A DNA stretch of 13,714 nt from Clostridiales bacterium (lineage in GTDB: Bacteria; Bacillota; Clostridia; Peptostreptococcales; Anaerovoracaceae), in the NCBI GenBank assembly GCA_009778415.1, contig WRJV01000299.1:1-13714 (forward strand). The letters are read 5' to 3'. Position 1 is the stretch's first letter, and each line of letters opens with the position of its first letter. Both the position numbers and the translations under genes were made by a program. The notes beneath the pieces are model-generated. The model was not told the origin of the DNA. It searched no databases and saw only the letters and a list, made by a program, of their open reading frames with translations. Below, in pieces: positions 8,217 to 13,714 of this stretch.

Positions 8217-10076
8217 TTATACCTCCTGAATTTTTTTCCAAATACTTGTGCTCAGCCCCGGAACGCTTGCTACAGAATTTTTGATAGTCGTGTAAGCATG
8301 CCCTTTACCCCCGAATTTTTCTTGCTCTGAGGAAAACTGCAATTTGAATTTCTCGGACTTGTCAATCTTTAAAACGTATTTTTCGTGCGCCACCGCAGCG
8401 AAATTGGAAATGACGATGAGCTCGCTGCCGCTCTTGTCCCTCCTCTTGAAAGACAAGACGTTGTTGCTGTTGTCGTCTGCGTTGAGCCATTCAAAACCGT
8501 CCCAGCTGTCGTCGATTTCCCAAAGCTCGCTTTTCTTTTTGTAGAACCTGTTCAGTTCCCTGACAAATCTATGAAACTGCCTGTGGGCAGGGTAATCAAG
8601 GAGGTGCCAATCCAACTCATTTTTGTAGTCCCACTCAGAGAACTGGGCGAACTCGCCTCCCATGAAGAGCAGCTTTTTGCCCGGGTGGGCCATCATGTAC
8701 GCAAGGTATGCCCTCAGGCTGGCAAACTTCTCTTCGTAATCCCCCGGCATCTTGTTTATCAGCGACCCCTTCATATGGACGACTTCGTCGTGCGACAGGG
8801 GCAGGATGTAGTTTTCTGAAGTGAAATACGTCATCACGAACGTCAGCTTGCTGTGGCACCCTTGCCTGAAATACGGGTCGCATTTTATGTATTCAAGGGA
8901 ATCGTTCATCCAGCCCATGTTCCATTTGAAATTGAACCCGAGGCCGCCAACGTCGGATGGCTTTGTCACAAGCGGCCAAGCTGTCGACTCCTCCGCAATC
9001 ATCAGCGCATGAGGGTAATGCGAAAAAATAGCTTTGTTGAGGTCACGTACGAAGGATATGGCTTCCAAGTTTTCGTTCCCGCCGTAAATGTTGGGCTGCC
9101 ACCTGCCATTCCGCCCGTAGTCGAGGTACAGCATCGACGCCACGGCGTCCACGCGCAGGCCGTCTATATGGAATTTGTCGAACCAGAAGATGGCATTTGA
9201 GATGAGGAAGCTCTTGACTTCGTTCCTCCCCCAGTCAAATATCATCGTACCCCAGTCCTTGTGCTCGTTTTTTAGGCTGTCCTTGTACTCGTAGCAGTAC
9301 TCGCCGTCAAACCGATGAAGCCCTGCTTCGTCCTTCGGGAAATGCCCCGGGACCCAGTCCAGTATCACGCCGATCCCGTTCAAATGGCACTCGTCGATAA
9401 ACGCCATGAACCCGTCAGGGGTCCCGTACCTTGACGTGGCTGCAAAGTAGCCCGTGCACTGGTACCCCCACGAACCGTCAAAAGGGTATTCAGACATGGG
9501 CATCAGCTCAATGTGGGTGTACCCCATGTCCTTGACGTAAGGGATCAGCTCTTCCGCCATTTTGCCGTAGTCAAAATAGTTCCCGTCGCTGTACTTCCTC
9601 CAAGAGCCGAAATGCACCTCGTATATGTTCACAGGCTCGCTATAAGGCGATTTTTTTTCAAGCGCCTTCTGCCATTTTTTATCCTTCCAATTGTACTTGT
9701 CCAGCAAAAAGAGCTTCGACGCCGTAGCTGGCCTGAGCTCGCTATGGTACCCGTAAGGGTCGGCCCTGTAGATCGTTTTCCCCAAGCCGTCTTCGATGAG
9801 GTATTTGTACGGCTCAAATTCATGAATGTCTGGAATAAAAGCTTCCCAGAGCCCCTGCTCCGAGATGTTCTCCATCGGGTTGCTGAAAGACCAACCGTTG
9901 AAGTTCCCCGCCACGCAGACGCTCTTCGCGTTGGGTGCCCATGTGCGGAATACAAAACCGTGTGCGCCCCCCCTTTCTGCGGGGTGCGCACCCATCAGTT
10001 CGTATGCCTTGTGTGCTGTGCCCTGGTGAAATAGATAGATTTGGTACTCCAGCGAAGTATTTTTTTTGTTGCCCAT
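8217..10076 (-). CDS. glgB: 1,4-alpha-glucan branching enzyme (GH13, CBM48)
   Basis: GlgB cuts an alpha-1,4 chain and re-attaches it by an alpha-1,6 bond, creating glycogen branches. From the chosen ATG the protein has 619 residues: a single CBM48 domain (about 35-120, with FRTWAPNAKSV and GNFNGW), then the GH13 barrel. Catalytic motifs are DWVPGHF (240-246), GLRVD with nucleophile D310, MIAEES with acid/base E362, and LSHDEV with D430. It lacks the extra N-terminal domain of longer GlgB proteins. An in-frame GTG (10095-10097) would add seven residues, but GGAGGA (10081-10086) lies correctly placed before the ATG at 10074-10076, so that start is preferred. It is the first gene of the glycogen operon and directly follows a strong promoter. 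Confidence 0.96.
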   Translation of the reverse strand: MGNKKNTSLEYQIYLFHQGTAHKAYELMGAHPAERGGAHGFVFRTWAPNAKSVCVAGNFNGWSFSNPMENISEQGLWEAFIPDIHEFEPYKYLIEDGLGKTIYRADPYGYHSELRPATASKLFLLDKYNWKDKKWQKALEKKSPYSEPVNIYEVHFGSWRKYSDGNYFDYGKMAEELIPYVKDMGYTHIELMPMSEYPFDGSWGYQCTGYFAATSRYGTPDGFMAFIDECHLNGIGVILDWVPGHFPKDEAGLHRFDGEYCYEYKDSLKNEHKDWGTMIFDWGRNEVKSFLISNAIFWFDKFHIDGLRVDAVASMLYLDYGRNGRWQPNIYGGNENLEAISFVRDLNKAIFSHYPHALMIAEESTAWPLVTKPSDVGGLGFNFKWNMGWMNDSLEYIKCDPYFRQGCHSKLTFVMTYFTSENYILPLSHDEVVHMKGSLINKMPGDYEEKFASLRAYLAYMMAHPGKKLLFMGGEFAQFSEWDYKNELDWHLLDYPAHRQFHRFVRELNRFYKKKSELWEIDDSWDGFEWLNADDNSNNVLSFKRRDKSGSELIVISNFAAVAHEKYVLKIDKSEKFKLQFSSEQEKFGGKGHAYTTIKNSVASVPGLSTSIWKKIQEV

Positions 10077-10080
10077 CGTT

Positions 10081-10086
10081 TCCTCC
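10081..10086 (-). promoter_or_regulatory. Ribosome binding site deciding the glgB start
   Basis: GGAGGA on the minus strand is followed by AACG and the ATG at 10074-10076. This spacing supports that ATG rather than the in-frame GTG at 10095-10097 or the ATG at 10086-10088, which lies at the edge of the site itself. Confidence 0.85.
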
Positions 10087-10101
10087 ATACGGCGCACAAA
10101 A

Positions 10102-10146
10102 TTTCAACAATCTAATTATAATTCATTCAAACCTTTTTTTCAACAA
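10102..10146 (-). repeat. 9-bp direct repeat TTGTTGAAA around the glgB promoter
   Basis: TTGTTGAAA occurs on the minus strand at 10138-10146 and again at 10102-10110, 36 bases apart. The first copy contains the -35 hexamer and the second covers the predicted transcription start near 10108. It could be a regulator's paired site. The region is AT-rich, so chance similarity is also possible. Confidence 0.45.
10115..10143 (-). promoter_or_regulatory. Sigma-A type promoter of the glycogen operon
   Basis: On the minus strand TTGAAA (10138-10143) is followed by exactly 17 bases and a perfect TATAAT (10115-10120). The predicted start is near 10108, giving a 5' leader of about 32 bases before the glgB ATG. 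The segment is much richer in A/T than the surrounding genes. Its position between the methyltransferase stop codon (10161) and glgB makes it the obvious promoter for glgB-glgC-glgD-glgA-glgP-amylase. Sequence match is direct; activity is inferred. Confidence 0.85.
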
Positions 10147-10153
10147 GTTTGAA
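10126..10153. repeat. Inverted repeat across the -35 region of the glgB promoter
   Basis: Perfect 7-bp arms TTCAAAC (10147-10153) and GTTTGAA (10126-10132, both read on the minus strand) are separated by 14 bases. Arm centres are 21 bp apart, about two helical turns, and the -35 hexamer lies between them. The arrangement fits an operator for a dimeric repressor or activator. A weak RNA hairpin is the alternative, but it has no following U run, so it is a poor terminator. Confidence 0.5.
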
Positions 10154-10160
10154 CTGGGAA

Positions 10161-11345
10161 TCATAAATTTCTCAAAGACGCGACGCATTCGCAATGTTTT
10201 GTGAATGGGAAATTGTCATAGGCTTTTATTATTTCGGGTTTATACCCGTAGTACTGCAAGTAGTACAGGTTTTCCACAAATGATTTGGGGTTGCAAGATA
10301 TGTAAACGATCTGCCCGGCGCCGTACTGGATGATTTTGTCCAGGGCCTTTGGCTGCACTCCGGCCCGGGGCGGGTCGAGCACGATCACATCAGGCTGTGC
10401 GCCAAGCCTGTTCATCGCTTCAAACACGTCCCCCTCTACAAATTCGCAGTTGCCAATGCTATTCATCGCGGCGTTTTCCCTCGCTGAAACGACCGCCTCA
10501 TGGGCAAGCTCTATACCTGTCACTTTTTTTGCTTTTTTTGCCAGGACCTGCGAAATCGTCCCCGTCCCGCAGAAAAGGTCAAACACCACCCTGTCAGTTA
10601 GGTCTCCCGCCATGGCTACCGCCTCTGCGTAAAGGCGCTCAGCAGCTGCCACGTTCGTCTGGAAAAAAGAAAAAGCACCGACTTTAAAATCTAGGTCCAT
10701 TATGCGCTCGGTATAATAGTCCCTACCCCACAAAACGTTCAATTTGTCGCAATTGATGGTATCTGAAAGCCCGTCGTTCACGGTGTTAAGTATTCCTACA
10801 ATGCTATTGTTTAGTTTTAAATTGAACAAAACCCCAATATATTCGGAAGCAAGGAAATGCCCCTGCGACGACGTGACTACATTGACCAGAAGCTCGCTTG
10901 TCCTCACGCCTCGCCGCATCACAAGGTGGCGCAAAAAACCCTTGTGGGATTTTTTGTTGTAAAAGGAGTACCCTTTTTCCCTGCAAAATTCCAGCGTCGC
11001 CGCCAGCACGGCGTTGAAGTCGACGTCCACGAGCTGGCACTCGTCTACGGTGGCGATTGACATGAATTTCTGCTTCTGGTGCATCCCCAGCGACAGTTCG
11101 CCGCCTTTGGCCATATTGCCGAAAGTGTATTCCATTTTGTTCCTGTACCTGTACATGTCCGGGCTGCCGCTTATGCCTAGGTATTCGCCAAATTTGACGC
11201 TTTTTTCCTCTAAAAGCCTTTTTACTTCGTCGTTTTTTATGCGCAGCTGGTCTTCATAGCTCACGGCTTGGTAGTCGCAGCCTCCGCAAACCTCGTTGTG
11301 GGCGCACACGCCCGCTCGCGAGCCTTCATCTTTCGAACTTATCAT
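10161..11345 (-). CDS. rlmD: RumA/RlmD-family 23S rRNA (uracil-5-)-methyltransferase
   Basis: The enzyme should methylate carbon 5 of a uridine in 23S rRNA using S-adenosylmethionine. The 394 residues contain an N-terminal iron-sulphur cysteine set C14-x5-C20-x2-C23 with a likely fourth ligand C103, spaced as in RumA. The SAM-binding part has SFFQTN (226-231) and FDLFCGTGTISQ (255-266). LDPPRAG (323-329) follows, then YISCNP with catalytic nucleophile C351 and HCECVA with the general base E386. The TRAM RNA-binding domain usual at the N-terminus of RlmD is absent, since the cysteine cluster begins at residue 14. The ATG lies behind AAGGAG and overlaps tgt by 20 bases. The exact target uridine cannot be told from sequence, so the symbol is a family-level assignment; an RlmCD-like dual-site enzyme or TrmA-like role is possible. 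Confidence 0.88.
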   Translation of the reverse strand: MISSKDEGSRAGVCAHNEVCGGCDYQAVSYEDQLRIKNDEVKRLLEEKSVKFGEYLGISGSPDMYRYRNKMEYTFGNMAKGGELSLGMHQKQKFMSIATVDECQLVDVDFNAVLAATLEFCREKGYSFYNKKSHKGFLRHLVMRRGVRTSELLVNVVTSSQGHFLASEYIGVLFNLKLNNSIVGILNTVNDGLSDTINCDKLNVLWGRDYYTERIMDLDFKVGAFSFFQTNVAAAERLYAEAVAMAGDLTDRVVFDLFCGTGTISQVLAKKAKKVTGIELAHEAVVSARENAAMNSIGNCEFVEGDVFEAMNRLGAQPDVIVLDPPRAGVQPKALDKIIQYGAGQIVYISCNPKSFVENLYYLQYYGYKPEIIKAYDNFPFTKHCECVASLRNL

Positions 11346-12441
11346 AAAACTCCTTCTTGCACGCCAAAAACCTGCCGCCTTCGATCGCTTCCCTTATATT
11401 CTCCATCGTTTTGAGCAAAAAATAGATGTTGTGGGTGGATAGGAGCGTTGAGGAAAGCATCTCGTTTGATTTGAAAAGGTGGCGCAGGTACGCCCTTGAA
11501 TAGTTCCTGCACGCATAACAGCCGCATTCTGCGTCCAGCGGCGAAAAATCCCTCTCGTACTGGGCGTTTTTTATCGAAATGTTCCCAAAAGCCGTCATAG
11601 CCACGCCGTGCCTGGCAAGCCTCGTCGGCAGGACGCAGTCGAACATGTCGACGCCTCGCTCCACGCCTTCAAAAAGGCAGTCGGGGCTGCCCACGCCCAT
11701 CAGGTAGCGTGGCTTGTTGTCTGGCAAGTGCGCAACAGAGCTGTCAAGCACGTCGTACATCACCTCTTTTGGCTCGCCTACGCTGAGCCCCCCGATCGCG
11801 TAGCCCGGCAAATCCAGCTCGGTTATGCCCTGTGCGCTCTCGTACCTGATGTCCTTGTAGGTGCCGCCCTGCATTATTCCAAAGAGAGACTGCCGCTCTG
11901 TGCTTTTGTGGCGCTCCTTGCACCGCGCCAGCCACCTCGTGGTCCGTTCAGAGGATTTTTTGACGTATTCCCAGTCTGCAGGGTATGGTGCGCATTCGTC
12001 AAAAGCCATTATGATGTCTGCGCCCAGGGCGTTTTGTATTTCAATGGACTTTTCCGGCGACAGCATGTGCAGCGACCCGTCAATGTGCGAACGGAACTCT
12101 ACGCCCTCTTCCCTGATCTTCCGCAGGTCTGCCAGGCTGAACACCTGAAACCCACCGCTGTCTGTCAGAACTGAGCCCTTCCAGTTCATGAACTTGTGCA
12201 GCCCGCCTGCTTCGCTGACTATCCCGTGCCCCGGCCGCAGGTAGAGGTGGTACGTGTTCGACAAGATAATCGAAGCCCCAATGCCCGCCACGTCCTCCGG
12301 CTTCATGGCCTTTACCGTTGCGGCGGTCCCGACAGGCATGAACACAGGCGTCTCAATGGCGCCGTGCGGTGTGAAAAATCTCCCGCGCCTGGCCCGCCCG
12401 TCGGTTTTCAGCAATTCAAATTGGAATGGACGCCTATACAT
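11326..12441 (-). CDS. tgt: tRNA-guanine(34) transglycosylase (queuine tRNA-ribosyltransferase)
   Basis: Tgt swaps guanine-34 in GUN-anticodon tRNAs for preQ1, the entry step of queuosine on tRNA. From the chosen ATG it has 371 residues, the usual bacterial length. Visible motifs are DSGGFQVFSL with D94, AFDECAPYP (146-154), IMQGG (189-193) and FDCVLPTR with nucleophile D268. The zinc site is C306-x-C308-x2-C311 plus H337. The start at 12439-12441 is chosen because family members begin close to this FELLKTDGRARRG region. It overlaps the ltaE stop by eight bases and has no clear ribosome site, implying translation coupled to ltaE. An in-frame GTG at 12481-12483 would add 14 residues but also lacks a ribosome site. 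queA lies two genes upstream, consistent with a queuosine role. Confidence 0.95.
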   Translation of the reverse strand: MYRRPFQFELLKTDGRARRGRFFTPHGAIETPVFMPVGTAATVKAMKPEDVAGIGASIILSNTYHLYLRPGHGIVSEAGGLHKFMNWKGSVLTDSGGFQVFSLADLRKIREEGVEFRSHIDGSLHMLSPEKSIEIQNALGADIIMAFDECAPYPADWEYVKKSSERTTRWLARCKERHKSTERQSLFGIMQGGTYKDIRYESAQGITELDLPGYAIGGLSVGEPKEVMYDVLDSSVAHLPDNKPRYLMGVGSPDCLFEGVERGVDMFDCVLPTRLARHGVAMTAFGNISIKNAQYERDFSPLDAECGCYACRNYSRAYLRHLFKSNEMLSSTLLSTHNIYFLLKTMENIREAIEGGRFLACKKEFYDKFER

Positions 12442-13459
12442 GCTTGGCAAAAACATCGGCGACTTTTTGCACGTCTTCCTCACTTATCCAGTAATGAGTG
12501 GCTAGGCGCATCAAACCGTCCTCCGGTGGATTTGCCAGTATGCCGTTTTCATTCAATGCGTTCATAAGCGCGTCAACCGAAATGTTTCCGTCAAGGGCAA
12601 AGAAAACAAGATTTGCGTGGACATCGCTTGGCTCGCAGGCGATTCCGCTGATTTTGCTCAGCTTGTTCGCCAGCAGCACTGCGTTGTCCCTGTCCTCCCT
12701 TAGCCTGCCTGTCATGTCGCGCAGGGCAATCAACCCAGCTGCTGCCAGTATCCCAGTCTGCCTCATCCCGCCGCCCATGATTTTTCTGCGCCTGCGGGCG
12801 AGGTCGACGAAATCCTTCGTCCCAGCCAGCATCGAGCCTATCGGGGCGCAGAGGCCCTTGGAGAGGCAAAACATGACGGAGTCGGCGTATTTGGTTATCT
12901 CTGCTGCTTTCACTCCCAAATAATCCGCTGCATTGAACAGCCGGGCACCGTCAAGATGGATCGGCAACCCATAGCGTTTGGCAGTCTTGTGAACAGCGGC
13001 CATGCTGTCCAGCGGAATAACGCGCCCGTCAGAATGAGCCGTCTCCATGCAGATGAGCCCCGTGGGCGGGTAGTGGAAGTCCGATGGGTCCTTCCTGATT
13101 CGTGATTCGATTGACACTGCATTTGGCAAACTGCCCCGGCCCTCTAGCGTCTGCAGCTGCACCCCTGCTATTATGGCAGGCGCGCCTGCCTCGTCGTGGG
13201 CGATGTGGCAGTCACCGTAGATTATAACCTCGTCGCCTCGCCTACAATGGGTAAACAGCGCGAGCTGGTTGCCAAAGGTCCCTGACGGCACAAATATTGC
13301 CGCCTCTTTGCCAGCCATTTCAGCAGCAAGGCGCTCAAGCTCGTTAGTCACGCAGTCGTCCCCATAGACGTCGTCGCCAACCTGAGCAGACGCCATCGCA
13401 GTGCGCATCGCATCTGTCGGTTTTGTTACAGTGTCGCTTCTCATGTCGATAATTTTCAT
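12434..13459 (-). CDS. ltaE: Low-specificity L-threonine aldolase (PLP enzyme)
   Basis: The product should cleave L-threonine or L-allo-threonine to glycine and acetaldehyde, using pyridoxal phosphate in the cytoplasm. The 341 residues fit the fold-type I aldolase family. The N-terminal MRSDTVTKPT (6-15) is characteristic. VPSGTFGNQ (57-65) contacts the cofactor phosphate, HIAHDEAGA (85-93) is the conserved histidine/glutamate block, HLDGARLFNA (168-177) holds cofactor-binding D170 and R173, and FCLSKGLCAP carries the Schiff-base lysine K201. The ATG follows AGGTGG at a six-base spacing. It lies 34 bases after queA and overlaps tgt by eight bases, an unusual position since no role in queuosine synthesis is known for this family. 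Related beta-eliminating lyases share the fold, but the motif set favours threonine aldolase. Confidence 0.94.
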   Translation of the reverse strand: MKIIDMRSDTVTKPTDAMRTAMASAQVGDDVYGDDCVTNELERLAAEMAGKEAAIFVPSGTFGNQLALFTHCRRGDEVIIYGDCHIAHDEAGAPAIIAGVQLQTLEGRGSLPNAVSIESRIRKDPSDFHYPPTGLICMETAHSDGRVIPLDSMAAVHKTAKRYGLPIHLDGARLFNAADYLGVKAAEITKYADSVMFCLSKGLCAPIGSMLAGTKDFVDLARRRRKIMGGGMRQTGILAAAGLIALRDMTGRLREDRDNAVLLANKLSKISGIACEPSDVHANLVFFALDGNISVDALMNALNENGILANPPEDGLMRLATHYWISEEDVQKVADVFAKHV

Positions 13460-13493
13460 AATTTGCCACCTTTCGTTTTTATATTCTCCGCTA

Positions 13494-13714
13494 CTATAGC
13501 ATCAGCATCGCGTCCCCGTAGGAAAAAAACCTGTACTTTTCCGCTACCGCAACCTGGTAGGCATCCAGTACGCCTTCCCTGCTGTAAAATGCCGAAACCA
13601 GCATGAGCAGGGTAGACTTCGGCAGATGGAAATTGGTTATGAGGCTGTCCGTCATCTTGAACTCGTAACCCGGATAGATGAAAATGCCGGTGCTGCCGCG
13701 ACCAGCCTTGAGCC
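13494..13714 (-). CDS. queA: QueA, tRNA preQ1(34) ribosyltransferase-isomerase, C-terminal part
   Basis: Only the last 72 codons are in the window; the gene runs past position 13714. Reading the minus strand from 13712 to the TAG at 13494-13496 gives a continuous frame containing IFIYPGYEFKMTD, SLITNFHLPKSTLLMLVSAF and EKYRFFSYGDAMLML, the conserved C-terminal signature of QueA. QueA transfers and rearranges the ribosyl part of S-adenosylmethionine onto preQ1-tRNA to make epoxyqueuosine. Its pairing with tgt two genes downstream is a common queuosine arrangement, interrupted here by ltaE. No terminator is visible in the 34 bases before ltaE, so it is probably the upstream member of the same transcript. 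Confidence 0.93.
   Translation of the reverse strand, partial: LKAGRGSTGIFIYPGYEFKMTDSLITNFHLPKSTLLMLVSAFYSREGVLDAYQVAVAEKYRFFSYGDAMLML

Noticed and set aside
7224..8330. Long plus-strand open frame (368 codons) opposite glgC
   Set aside because: It lies wholly antisense to well-supported glgC and the end of glgB. Its conceptual product has no recognisable motif, and long antisense frames are expected from the codon usage here.
10077..10097. GTG at 10095-10097 as the glgB start
   Set aside because: It would place the GGAGGA site inside the coding region. The ATG at 10074-10076 is correctly spaced behind that site.
10126..10153. Inverted repeat read as the terminator of the methyltransferase gene
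   Set aside because: The stem is 7 bp and mostly A:T with a 14-base loop and no U tract after it, so it would be a weak terminator. An operator role fits its position better.

Overview
The window reads as an ordinary, gene-dense stretch of a bacterial chromosome of roughly even base composition, with every gene on the minus strand. A paired GlgC/GlgD ADP-glucose pyrophosphorylase, a short single-CBM48 GlgB and strong AGGAGG ribosome binding sites point to Bacillota, most likely a clostridial lineage. This is inference from family knowledge, and the species cannot be named. No stretch above 300 bases lacks a gene; the longest non-coding piece is the 84 bases before glgB.

In the direction of transcription (high to low coordinates), the first block is an RNA-modification cluster. 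It holds the 3' end of queA (tRNA queuosine synthesis, cut by the window edge), an L-threonine aldolase gene, tgt (tRNA-guanine transglycosylase) and a RumA/RlmD-type rRNA uracil methyltransferase gene. ltaE/tgt and tgt/methyltransferase overlap. The unexpected member is the threonine aldolase between the two queuosine genes.

The second block is a six-gene glycogen operon, glgB-glgC-glgD-glgA-glgP-GH13 amylase, behind a near-consensus sigma-A promoter (TTGAAA-N17-TATAAT). GlgC with its degenerate partner GlgD makes ADP-glucose. GlgA elongates alpha-1,4 chains and GlgB adds alpha-1,6 branches. GlgP releases glucose-1-phosphate, and the cytoplasmic GH13 hydrolase presumably deals with the limit dextrins or maltooligosaccharides. 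Most junctions are overlaps or gaps of a few bases, so the enzymes are probably co-translated. An inverted repeat and a direct repeat overlap the promoter and may be operators.

The last feature is a tRNA-Ala gene with anticodon CGC and an encoded CCA. It has its own near-perfect promoter (TTGACA-N17-TACAAT), whose -35 box lies inside the last sense codons of the amylase gene. A strong hairpin with A/T tracts on both sides follows it and may end both the tRNA and the glycogen transcript. Bases 1-28 hold nothing I can identify.

I do not see a new biological system here. The observations worth following are the gene order, the nested promoter, the promoter repeats and the absence of a dedicated debranching enzyme.
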